A stretch of 64,000 nt of DNA from Amycolatopsis mediterranei. GTDB taxonomy: Bacteria > Actinomycetota > Actinomycetes > Mycobacteriales > Pseudonocardiaceae. Positions 57,144-64,000 of this stretch are shown here, piece by piece (positions within the stretch are counted from its first letter, which is position 1; each line of letters opens with the position of its first letter). Position numbers and translations under genes: made by a program. The stretch covers positions 5,269,957 to 5,333,956 of the forward strand of contig NZ_CP100416.1 of assembly GCF_026017845.1 (NCBI RefSeq), given 5' to 3'. Under the pieces are notes generated by a model. The model was not told where the DNA came from and searched no databases. It saw only the letters and a program-made list of their open reading frames with translations.

Positions 57144-59431
57144 GCGCCCCGGCCCGCTCCCCGCAGGAGCTGCACGACACGATCGCCGGCGGCATCGGCG
57201 AGAGCCCGCTGCGGCCGGACGGCACGCTCAAGGTCCGCGGCGAGTTCGCCTACTCCTCGGACCTGTGGCACGAGGACATGCTGTGGGGCGCCACCCTGCG
57301 CAGCCCGCACCCGCACGCCCGGATCGTCCGGCTCGACGTCTCCCGCGCGCTCGCTCAGCCGGGTGTGCACGCGGTGCTGACCCACGAGGACGTCCCCGGT
57401 GAGAACGTCTACGGGCTCAAGTTCCAGGACACCCCGGCGCTGGCCGCGGACCTGGTCCGTTACCAGGGCGAACCGATCGCGATCCTGGCCGCCGACCACC
57501 CGGAGATCGCGCGGCAGGCACTCAAGGAGATCGTCGTCGAGTACGACGTGCTCGAGCCGATCACCGACCCGGAGCGGGCCGCGCACGACGACACCCTGCC
57601 GAAGCTGCACCCGGGCGGCAACCTGGTGCGCCACCAGCGGATCGTCAAGGGCGATCCGGCTGCCACCGCGGACGTGGTCGTGTCCGGCGTGTACGAGATC
57701 GGCATGCAGGACCAGGCGTTCCTCGGGCCGGAGTCCGGGCTCGCGGTGCCGGCCGAGGACGGCGGCGTCGACCTCTACCTGGCCACCCAGTGGCTGCACG
57801 TCGACCAGCGCCAGACGGCGAAGGCCCTTGGCCTGCCGCTGGAGAAGGTGCGGCTGACGCTGTCCGGCGTCGGCGGGGCGTTCGGCGGCCGCGAGGACCT
57901 GTCCATGCAGATCCACTCCTGCATGCTCGCCCTGCGCACCGGCCGCCCGGTGAAGATGAGCTACAACCGCCTGGAGTCGTTCTTCGGGCACGTCCACCGC
58001 CACCCGGCGAAGATGTACTACGAGCACGGCGCCACCCGCGACGGCAAGCTCGTCTACGTCCGCGCGAAGCTGTACTTCGACGGCGGCGCGTACGCGTCCA
58101 AGACGCCGGTCGTGGTCGGCAACGGCACCACGCTGAGCGTCGGTCCCTACGACGTCCCGAACGCGCACATCGAAGGCTGGGGCGTCTACACCAACAACCC
58201 GACCTGCGGCGCGATGCGCGGCCTCGGCGCGGTGCAGCCGACCTACGCCTACGAGTCCCAAATGGACAAACTCGCGGCCGCTTTGGACATGGACCCGGCG
58301 GAACTGCGCATCCGCAACGCCCTCAGCGAAGGGTCCACTGTGGTCACCGGCCAGGTGGTCGACTTCCCGGCGCCCGTCGCCGAACTGGTCCAGCGCGTCC
58401 GCGACCTGCCGCTGCCGCCCGAGCCCACCGGCGCACGGGACATCCGGGAGCTCCCGGGCGGCGCGTCCAACACCACCCACGGCGAGGGCGTGGTCCGGGG
58501 AGTCGGCTACGGGGTGACGATCAAGAACATCTCCTACGCCGAAGGCCTCGACGACTACTCGACGGCCCGGGTCCGCCTGGAGGTGCTCGGCGGCGAGCCG
58601 GTGGCGATGGTCCACACCGCCGCCGCCGAGGTCGGGCAGGGGCTGGTGACGCTGCAGCAGCAGATCGCCCGCACCGAGCTGGGCGTGACGCGGGTGAGCG
58701 TGCACCCGGCCGACACGAGCGTCGGCGACGCCGGCTCCAGCTCGGCGTCGCGGCAGACCTACGTCACCGGCGGTGCGGTCCGCAACGCCTGCCGCGCGGT
58801 CGCCGAGGCGGTCTGCGCCCGGCTCGGCATCGCGTCCGAAGGAATGACCCTCACCGGCGGGAAGGTGGTCGCGGCGGACGGTGAAGTCGTCGCCGACCTG
58901 GCCGAACTGCTCGGCGACACGGCGATCGAGGAAACCCGTGAGTTCCACCACCGCCCGACCTACCCGCTCGACCCCGAGACCGGCCAGGGCGACGCCCACG
59001 TCCAGTACGGCTTCTCCGCCCACCGCGCGGTGGTCGACGTCGACCTCGAGCTCGGCCTGGTCAAGGTCGTGCAGCTCGACTGCGCCCAGGACGTCGGCAA
59101 GGCGATGAACCCCGACGCCGTCGTCGCCCAGATCCAGGGCGGCTCCGCGCAGGGCCTCGGCCTCGCCGTGATGGAGGAGATCCTGGTCCAGGACGGCAAG
59201 GTGCGGAACCCGTCGTTCACCGACTACCTCATCCCGACCATCCTCGACATGCCGCCGATGCGCGTCGACGTCCTCGAACGCCCCGACCCGCACGCGCCCT
59301 ACGGCGTCCGCGGCGTCGGCGAACCACCCACGATCTCCGCGACGCCGGCGATCGCCAACGCCATCCGCGCGGCCACCGGCCTCGAGCTGCTGCGCGTCCC
59401 GATCCGCCCCGAACACATCACCGGAGTCTGA
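57140..59431 (+). CDS. Xanthine dehydrogenase-type molybdopterin-binding subunit
   Basis: 763 residues. The N-terminal a/b hammerhead domain (1-145: GTLKVRGEFAYSSDLWHEDMLWGATLRSPHPHARI) precedes the two molybdopterin-binding domains: GVGGAFGGREDLSMQIHSCMLA near 246, CGAMRGLGAVQPTYAYESQMD near 355, and QGLVTLQQQIA. The catalytic base Glu728 is in RGVGEPPTISATP. The Arg in GAMRG fits purine-type hydroxylases. Likely hydroxylates hypoxanthine/xanthine to urate, in agreement with the purine deaminase and purine permease genes after it. Other N-heterocycle substrates are not excluded. The molybdenum cofactor may need sulfuration. Confidence 0.88.
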   Translation: MSAPARSPQELHDTIAGGIGESPLRPDGTLKVRGEFAYSSDLWHEDMLWGATLRSPHPHARIVRLDVSRALAQPGVHAVLTHEDVPGENVYGLKFQDTPALAADLVRYQGEPIAILAADHPEIARQALKEIVVEYDVLEPITDPERAAHDDTLPKLHPGGNLVRHQRIVKGDPAATADVVVSGVYEIGMQDQAFLGPESGLAVPAEDGGVDLYLATQWLHVDQRQTAKALGLPLEKVRLTLSGVGGAFGGREDLSMQIHSCMLALRTGRPVKMSYNRLESFFGHVHRHPAKMYYEHGATRDGKLVYVRAKLYFDGGAYASKTPVVVGNGTTLSVGPYDVPNAHIEGWGVYTNNPTCGAMRGLGAVQPTYAYESQMDKLAAALDMDPAELRIRNALSEGSTVVTGQVVDFPAPVAELVQRVRDLPLPPEPTGARDIRELPGGASNTTHGEGVVRGVGYGVTIKNISYAEGLDDYSTARVRLEVLGGEPVAMVHTAAAEVGQGLVTLQQQIARTELGVTRVSVHPADTSVGDAGSSSASRQTYVTGGAVRNACRAVAEAVCARLGIASEGMTLTGGKVVAADGEVVADLAELLGDTAIEETREFHHRPTYPLDPETGQGDAHVQYGFSAHRAVVDVDLELGLVKVVQLDCAQDVGKAMNPDAVVAQIQGGSAQGLGLAVMEEILVQDGKVRNPSFTDYLIPTILDMPPMRVDVLERPDPHAPYGVRGVGEPPTISATPAIANAIRAATGLELLRVPIRPEHITGV

Positions 59432-59432
59432 G

Positions 59433-59915
59433 ATGACCACGTCCCTTTCTGCCGAGCAGGCCTGGCTGGACGAAGCCGTCCGGATCGCCACGCGCAACGT
59501 CGAGAACGGCGGCGGGCCGTTCGGCGCGCTGATCGTCAGGGACGGCAAGATCGTCTCGACCGGCGTCAACCGCGTCACCGCGAACCTCGACCCGACCGCG
59601 CACGCCGAAGTCGTCGCGATCCGCGCGGCCTGCCAGGAGCTGGGCACGTTCAAGCTGGACGGCTGTGTGCTCGTCTCCAGCTGCGAGCCGTGCCCGATGT
59701 GCCTGTCCTCGGCGCTGTGGGCGCGGGTGGACAAGGTCCTGTTCGCCGCCGACCGCGACGACGCGGCCAAGGCCGGCTTCGACGACCGCGCCTTCTACGA
59801 ACTCTTCGACCGTCCACGAGAGACGTGGACCGTTCCCGTAACGCGACTGTCCGCAAAGGACGGATTCGCACCGTTCGCGGCCTGGCTCGACAAGAGCGAC
59901 CGCACCGACTACTGA
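59433..59915 (+). CDS. Nucleoside/guanine deaminase-like protein (CDA fold)
   Basis: 160 residues starting 1 bp after the xanthine dehydrogenase gene. Zinc and proton-shuttle residues are His57 and Glu59 in HAEVVAI and Cys87/Cys90 in CEPCPMC, the cytidine-deaminase-superfamily pattern. The C-terminal FDDRAFYELFDRPRETW segment is like the Bacillus GuaD type, which turns guanine into xanthine. In this setting it would feed xanthine dehydrogenase. Other deaminases of this fold (for example tRNA or pterin-acting) are less likely because of the operon context. Confidence 0.87.
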   Translation: MTTSLSAEQAWLDEAVRIATRNVENGGGPFGALIVRDGKIVSTGVNRVTANLDPTAHAEVVAIRAACQELGTFKLDGCVLVSSCEPCPMCLSSALWARVDKVLFAADRDDAAKAGFDDRAFYELFDRPRETWTVPVTRLSAKDGFAPFAAWLDKSDRTDY

Positions 59916-59982
59916 CCTGTCGCTTACTGACCCACAAGGCCAGCTGACCGGAGCACAACCGAATCGAACGTCCCGCTCGCCC

Positions 59983-60000
59983 AGGCACGGCGCTGTGCCT
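59983..60000 (+). repeat. Short hairpin in the leader of the purine permease gene
   Basis: AGGCAC (59983-59988) pairs with GTGCCT (59995-60000), 40 bp before the permease start. It does not have the conserved junction of a purine riboswitch, so only a simple hairpin is claimed. Confidence 0.35.
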
Positions 60001-60039
60001 AGGCCTGGCCGAGCACACCCACCGGCAAGGGCAGGACGC

Positions 60040-61485
60040 ATGACCCAGACCGAGATCGACGCCCCTGTAGTAACCGAAGCACCTCCGCAACGCCGTTCTC
60101 TGCTCGAGAAGCTCTTCGAGCTGCGCGCCCGGCAGAGCACGATCGGCCGCGAAGTCCGCGGCGGCGTCACGACGTTCGTCGCGATGGCCTACATCGTGCT
60201 GCTCAACCCGCTCATCCTCGGCGCCTCCGCCGACATCACCGGCGCCCGGCTCTCGGCCGCGCAGGTGACCACGGCGACCGCGCTCGCCGCCGCCGTGATG
60301 ACCGTCCTCATGGGACTCGTCGGCAACGCGCCCCTCGCGCTGGCCGCCGGCCTGGGCATCAACGGCATCGTCGCCTTCCAGATGGCGCCGTCGATGACCT
60401 GGCCGCAGGCGTTCGGGCTGGTCGTGCTCGAAGGCGTGTGCATCGTGCTGATGGCCGTCAGCGGCGTCCGCGAGCGGATCATGAACGCCATCCCGCGGCC
60501 GCTCAAGACGGCGATCACCGTCGGGATCGGGCTCTACATCGCGCTCGTCGGCCTGGTCAGCGCCGGGTTCGTGACCCGGATGCCGGACGCGGCGCAGACC
60601 ACGGTCCCGGTCCGCCTCGGGGCGAGCGGGCACCTGCACGGCTGGCCGATCGTCGTGTTCTGCTTCGGTCTGCTGCTGATGATCGTGCTGATGGCCCGCA
60701 AGGTCCCGGGCGCGGTGCTGATCAGCATCGGCGTGGCGACGGCGTTCGCGGTCGTGCTGCACGAGGGGTTCGGCGTCGGCGGCTGGGGCCTCACCACCCC
60801 GGCGCTGCCGGACCAACTCGTTGCGGCTCCGGACTTCGGGCTCTTCGGCCACATCGACCTGTTCGGCGGCTTCGCCTCGGCGGGGGCGCTGGCGGCCACG
60901 GTGTTCCTCTTCACGCTGGTGCTGTCCGGGTTCTTCGACGCCATGGGCACGATCACCAGCGTTTCCGACGAGGCCGGGCTGTCGAAGAACGGCAAGGTCC
61001 CGCGGATGGGCCGGATCCTGCTGGTCGACGGCGCGGGTGCGATCGCGGGCGGCGTCACCGGCTCGTCGCCGAACACGGTGTTCCTCGAGTCCGCGGCCGG
61101 CGTCGGCGAGGGCGCGCGGACCGGGCTGGCGAGCGTCGTCGCCGGTCTGCTGTTCGCCGGGACGCTGCTGTTCACGCCGCTGGCCGGAGTGGTCCCGGCC
61201 CAGGCCGCGGCGCCGGCGCTGGTGGTCATCGGCGGCATGATGGTCGCACAGTGCCGCAACATCCCGTGGCACGACCCGGACTACACGATCCCGGTGTTCT
61301 TGACGGCCGCGCTGATCCCGTTCACCTACTCGATCACCAACGGCGTCGGCGCCGGCCTGATCGCGTTCGTGCTGATCAAGATCGGCCGCGGCAAGTGGCG
61401 CGAGGCCGGCTGGCTGCTGTCCCTGCTGGCGCTGGTGTTCGCGGTGTACTTCGCCGTCGACGGCGTCGAAGCCCTCTTCCGCTAA
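60040..61485 (+). CDS. AzgA-type (NCS2) purine permease
   Basis: 481 residues from the ATG at 60040, with AGGA upstream. About twelve to fourteen helices. Family blocks: EVRGGVTTFVAMAYIVLLNPLIL, APLALAAGLGINGIVAFQM, LFTLVLSGFFDAMGTITSVSDEAGL, VTGSSPNTVFLESAAGVGEGARTGL and ITNGVGAGLIAFVLIK, typical of the adenine/guanine/hypoxanthine proton symporters. It supplies substrate for the deaminase and xanthine dehydrogenase encoded just upstream. Whether it is on the same transcript is unclear; the 124-bp gap may hold its own promoter. Confidence 0.9.
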   Translation: MTQTEIDAPVVTEAPPQRRSLLEKLFELRARQSTIGREVRGGVTTFVAMAYIVLLNPLILGASADITGARLSAAQVTTATALAAAVMTVLMGLVGNAPLALAAGLGINGIVAFQMAPSMTWPQAFGLVVLEGVCIVLMAVSGVRERIMNAIPRPLKTAITVGIGLYIALVGLVSAGFVTRMPDAAQTTVPVRLGASGHLHGWPIVVFCFGLLLMIVLMARKVPGAVLISIGVATAFAVVLHEGFGVGGWGLTTPALPDQLVAAPDFGLFGHIDLFGGFASAGALAATVFLFTLVLSGFFDAMGTITSVSDEAGLSKNGKVPRMGRILLVDGAGAIAGGVTGSSPNTVFLESAAGVGEGARTGLASVVAGLLFAGTLLFTPLAGVVPAQAAAPALVVIGGMMVAQCRNIPWHDPDYTIPVFLTAALIPFTYSITNGVGAGLIAFVLIKIGRGKWREAGWLLSLLALVFAVYFAVDGVEALFR

Positions 61486-61494
61486 GGAGTTCTC

Positions 61495-61872
61495 GTGGCC
61501 CTGATGTTCTTCAACGGCGGCGCCATGCGCGGCGAGCCACTGCACCACCTCCTCGCGGGTTCGCCGTTCGTCACGACGGCGAAGACCGCGCCGAAGTACC
61601 GGTTCTACGCGGTCGGGGACCAGTGCCCGGCGCTGTACCCGGTGTCGCACGGCGGCGCGTCGGTCACCGGCGAGGTCTACGACGTCTCCCTGGACGCCTT
61701 GCGCGACAAGGTGCTCCCGTCCGAACCCCACGAGCTGGAGCTGGGCGTGGTGGAGCTGGCCGACGGCAGCTCGGCGTTCGCCATGCTGCTGCGGCGGCCG
61801 TACACCTCGCACGTGGCCCTGCGGGACATCACCGAGATCGGCGACTGGCGGGCCTTCAAGGCGAGCGCGTGA
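61495..61872 (+). CDS. Allophanate-hydrolase C-terminal-domain-like small protein
   Basis: 125 residues from the GTG at 61495, 9 bp after the permease. The run MFFNGGAMRGEPLHHLLAGSPFVTTAKTAPKYRFYAVGDQCPALYPV and ASVTGEVYDVSLDALRDKVLPSEPHELELGVVELADGS follow the gamma-glutamyl-cyclotransferase-like fold found as the C-terminal domain of allophanate hydrolase (AtzF). Here it stands alone. In the bifunctional enzyme this domain decarboxylates N-carboxycarbamate. A link to purine-nitrogen (urea/allophanate) breakdown is attractive but inferred. It overlaps glycerate kinase (GTGA). Confidence 0.7.
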   Translation: MALMFFNGGAMRGEPLHHLLAGSPFVTTAKTAPKYRFYAVGDQCPALYPVSHGGASVTGEVYDVSLDALRDKVLPSEPHELELGVVELADGSSAFAMLLRRPYTSHVALRDITEIGDWRAFKASA

Positions 61873-62966
61873 AGGTCCTGGTCGCGCCGGACAAGTTCAA
61901 GGGGTCGCTGACCGCGGCGGAGGTGGCGTCGGCGGTGGCGGCCGGCCTGGCCGACGTCCACCCGGCGGCGGTGGTGGTGCACAAGCTGCCGGTGGCCGAC
62001 GGCGGCGAGGGCACGATCGACGCGGCTGTCGCCGCCGGGTACGAGCGGGTGCGGGTCCCGGCGCGCGGGCCGACGGGGGCGCCGGTGACGGCGTCCTACG
62101 CGATCCGCGGGGACACCGCGGTGGTCGAGCTGGCGGAGGCGTCCGGGCTGCACCTGCTGCCCGGGCCACCGCAACCGCTCACCGCGACCAGCGCGGGAAC
62201 CGGCGATGTGCTCGCCGCGGCCATCCAGGCCGGCTGCCGCCGGATCGTCCTGGGCATCGGCGGCAGCGCCTGCACGGACGGCGGCGCGGGAATGCTGACC
62301 GCACTGGGCGCCCGCCTCCTCGACGACGCCGGTCGCGAGCTCCCGCCGGGCGGCGCGGCCCTTTCCCGGCTCGCGTCGCTGGAGATGCCGCGCCTGTCCG
62401 AAGTGGACATCGAGCTGGCGAGCGACGTGGACAATCCGCTGTACGGACCGCACGGGGCAGCCGCGGTCTACGGCCCGCAGAAGGGCGCGTCCCCCGGCGA
62501 CGTCGCGGCATTGGAGGAGGCGCTCCGGCACTGGGCATCGATCGCGGGGCCGGAGTTCGCATCCCGCCCGGGCGCCGGAGCGGCCGGGGGAGTGGGCTTC
62601 GCGGCAATGGCGCTGCTGGGCGCCCGGATGCGGCCCGGCATCGAGCTGCTCCTCGACCTGCTCGGCTTCGACGCGGCCCTGACGGGAGCCACACTGGTGA
62701 TCACGGGCGAGGGATCACTCGACGACCAGACGTTGTCCGGCAAGGCCCCGGCCGGAGTGGCCCGGGCAGCGGCGGCCAGGGGCGTACCTTGCGTGGCGGT
62801 GTCCGGCCGCTGCCGGCTGTCGGCGGTGCAGCTGGCGAACGCGGGAATCTCGGCCGCCTACGCGCTGACCGACCTGGAACCCGACCCGGCGCGCTGCATG
62901 GTGGAGGCGGCACCGCTGCTGCGCCGCCTCACCCACCGGGTGGCGATCGACCACTTCTCGCGGTGA
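61869..62966 (+). CDS. glxK: Glycerate kinase (GarK/GlxK type)
   Basis: 365 residues from the GTG at 61869. The opening MKVLVAPDKFKGSLTAAEVASAVAAGL, the PVADGGEGTIDA motif near 45, VLGIGGSACTDGGAGMLTALGARL near 125 and VITGEGSLDDQTLSGKAPAGVA near 280 define the class II bacterial glycerate kinases. It makes 2-phosphoglycerate from D-glycerate and ATP, the last step of the glyoxylate-to-glycolysis route begun by gcl, glxR and hyi. Its location in the purine operon suggests glyoxylate from both sources uses it. Confidence 0.93.
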   Translation: MKVLVAPDKFKGSLTAAEVASAVAAGLADVHPAAVVVHKLPVADGGEGTIDAAVAAGYERVRVPARGPTGAPVTASYAIRGDTAVVELAEASGLHLLPGPPQPLTATSAGTGDVLAAAIQAGCRRIVLGIGGSACTDGGAGMLTALGARLLDDAGRELPPGGAALSRLASLEMPRLSEVDIELASDVDNPLYGPHGAAAVYGPQKGASPGDVAALEEALRHWASIAGPEFASRPGAGAAGGVGFAAMALLGARMRPGIELLLDLLGFDAALTGATLVITGEGSLDDQTLSGKAPAGVARAAAARGVPCVAVSGRCRLSAVQLANAGISAAYALTDLEPDPARCMVEAAPLLRRLTHRVAIDHFSR

Positions 62967-63004
62967 GCTCCCCACTCGCCTCGAACAACTGCTACCGAGA
63001 ATTT

Positions 63005-63018
63005 GTTACCATCGTAAC
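63005..63018. promoter_or_regulatory. TetR operator touching the tetR start codon
   Basis: GTTACCATCGTAAC is an inverted repeat with GTTAC/GTAAC arms, ending one base before the ATG. Binding would directly block transcription of what must be a leaderless or very short-leader message. Confidence 0.6.
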
Positions 63019-63019
63019 C

Positions 63020-63715
63020 ATGGCAACAAAGACGGCGGCGGACACCCGAGAGCGCATCCTCGAAGCGGCAGCGGCTCTGCTCGCAGCAGAGGGCCGCGAC
63101 GGTCTGTCGACCCGGGCGGTCAGCGCGGCGGCGGGCGTCCAGCCACCGGCGCTGTACCGGTTGTTCGGCGACAAGGACGGCCTGCTCGACGCGGTAGCAG
63201 CGTACGGCTTCGACGAGTACCTGAAGAGCAAGCGCACAATGGGCTCGACGGACAACCCGGTCGAGGACCTCCGCCGAGGCTGGGACTTGCACATCGAGTT
63301 CGGCCTGTCCCGCCCGGAGTTCTACGTGCTGATGTACGGAGACGCCCGCCCGGGCCGCACCTCACCGGCGGCTCGCGAAGCGGAGGCAATGTTGCGAGCG
63401 ATCGTCGAGCGAGTAGCGGCGGCGGGCCGCCTGAGGGTGAGCGTGGAGCGAGCGGCCAGGCTCACGCACGCGGCGGGGATGGGAGTGGTGCTGACCCAGC
63501 TGGCAACACCGGAGGACGAGCGCGACCCCGAGCTATCGGAGACGGCCCGCGAGACGGTATTGGCCCGCATCCTGACCGGCACACCGGAGCCGCAGGGATC
63601 AGACCTGCCGGAGCGAGCAATCGCACTACGGGCAGGCCTCGAAGGCGCAACGGCACTCACCAACGCCGAGCGCATCCTGCTGGCAGAGTGGCTGGACCGC
63701 ATCGCGGACGCGTAG
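63020..63715 (+). CDS. TetR-family transcriptional regulator
   Basis: 231 residues from the ATG at 63020. The HTH ADTRERILEAAAALLAAEGRDGLSTRAVSAAAGVQPPALYRLFGDKDGLLDAVAAYGFDEY (about 7-68) is canonical. The ligand domain (80-231) contains RRGWDLHIEFGLSRPEFYVLMYGDARPG, seen in a common actinobacterial subgroup. No ribosome binding site is visible and the operator-like palindrome abuts the start, so self-regulation and a leaderless transcript are likely. The target beyond itself is unknown; glycerate kinase ends 53 bp upstream in the same orientation. Confidence 0.88.
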   Translation: MATKTAADTRERILEAAAALLAAEGRDGLSTRAVSAAAGVQPPALYRLFGDKDGLLDAVAAYGFDEYLKSKRTMGSTDNPVEDLRRGWDLHIEFGLSRPEFYVLMYGDARPGRTSPAAREAEAMLRAIVERVAAAGRLRVSVERAARLTHAAGMGVVLTQLATPEDERDPELSETARETVLARILTGTPEPQGSDLPERAIALRAGLEGATALTNAERILLAEWLDRIADA

Positions 63716-63825
63716 GCAACCCTCGAGCCTGAACCATCCCCCCGCAGCCCAGAAACTTGACCCTCCGGCGAACTCGCCCCCCTCGGAACCCAGGCCCCCC
63801 GCAACCCCGATCCGAAGCCAGAACA

Positions 63826-63883
63826 CGGCCGGCAGCGCCGGGTCAAGGCACGCTTTCCCGCCTTGACGCGGTGCTGCCGGCCG
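63826..63883. terminator. Long hairpin after tetR
   Basis: A 24-bp stem with two mismatches (63826-63849 with 63860-63883) and a 10-nt loop, 110 bp after the tetR stop codon. It probably terminates tetR and possibly a convergent gene beyond the window. Between 63716 and 63825 nothing gene-like is seen. Confidence 0.65.
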
Positions 63884-63900
63884 TAGTCACAATCAGGCTT

Positions 63901-64000
63901 CGGGGTTGCGGAGAGCGGCAAGGCGGGGTTGCGGAGAGCGGCAAGGCGGGGTTGCGGAGAGCGGCAAGGCGGGGTTGCGGAGAGCGGCAAGGCGGGGTTG
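63901..64000. repeat. 23-bp tandem repeat running off the window
   Basis: Four exact copies of a 23-bp unit (CGGGGTTGCGGAGAGC + GGCAAGG) at 63901-63923, 63924-63946, 63947-63969 and 63970-63992, then 8 bp of a fifth. The copies are contiguous with no spacers. The unit is not a multiple of three, so it is non-coding. Confidence 0.95.

Noticed and set aside
59916..60039. Purine riboswitch upstream of the purine permease
   Set aside because: Only a short simple hairpin is seen; the conserved three-way junction is not recognisable.
63901..64000. Tandem repeats as a CRISPR array
   Set aside because: Units are directly contiguous with no spacers and no cas genes are present.

Overview
The window is high-GC, gene-dense actinobacterial chromosome. 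The most likely source is a member of the Pseudonocardiales such as Amycolatopsis. This is inferred from GTG/ATG starts with GGAGG-type ribosome binding sites, frequent ATGA/GTGA start-stop overlaps, an Lsr2 protein, a DesK-type histidine kinase and an actinobacterial SOS box. No rRNA, tRNA, CRISPR array, insertion sequence or prophage was seen. The left edge cuts a secreted protein and the right edge cuts a 23-bp tandem repeat.

Region by region. (1) 1-733: edge of a secreted protein gene and a DUF488 gene. (2) 743-15499: an L-rhamnose locus with a secreted GH2 glycosidase, a LacI regulator and, divergently, ABC ATPase - permease - permease - lipoprotein binding protein - RhaM mutarotase - RhaI isomerase - two-domain RhaD aldolase/dehydrogenase - a FucI/AraA-like isomerase - RhaB kinase. 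Two near-identical LacI-type operators (TGAAACGTTTCA type) flank the divergent promoters. (3) 15533-17598: two-component pair and a small membrane protein. (4) 17714-25686: a LacI regulator, a GH31 enzyme, a DUF305-like lipoprotein, a DUF1996 protein and a CBM32/GH2-like enzyme. A perfect GAGAGCGCTCTC palindrome occurs before the regulator and twice between the last two genes, which suggests a small extracellular polysaccharide regulon. (5) 25693-33185: VOC protein, AraC regulator, an XRE/ImmA-IrrE/membrane-protein triad, 2H phosphoesterase, zinc-ribbon protein, SOS-controlled dinB, methyltransferase and lsr2.

(6) 33776-62966 is the main attraction: a large C2 (oxalate/formate/glyoxylate) and purine catabolic island. 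It holds two oxalate/formate-antiporter-family (OFA) transporters, FdhD (interrupted by an in-frame stop), LysR, a SucCD pair, an oxalyl-CoA decarboxylase candidate, a very clear formyl-CoA transferase, an NDP-forming acyl-CoA synthetase and a GntR/FCD regulator. It also holds a PanE-like reductase that may be an oxalyl-CoA reductase, a molybdenum/NAD formate dehydrogenase whose catalytic subunit is split and gene-permuted, the glycerate pathway (Hyi, GlxR, Gcl, glycerate kinase), a three-subunit xanthine dehydrogenase, a guanine-deaminase-like protein and an AzgA-type purine permease. Read together: oxalate enters, is activated by CoA transfer, and is either decarboxylated to formyl-CoA/formate (oxidised to CO2 with NADH gain) or reduced to glyoxylate. 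Glyoxylate is condensed and reduced to glycerate and phosphorylated to a glycolytic intermediate. Purine breakdown can feed the same glyoxylate pool. A GTATGCA motif sits upstream of the first transporter, between sucCD and the decarboxylase, and twice between gntR and the PanE gene, so GntR is the likely local regulator.

(7) 63020-64000: a TetR regulator with a palindrome touching its start codon, a long hairpin, and tandem repeats at the window edge. All assignments come from reading sequence and recalled family features; no database search was run.
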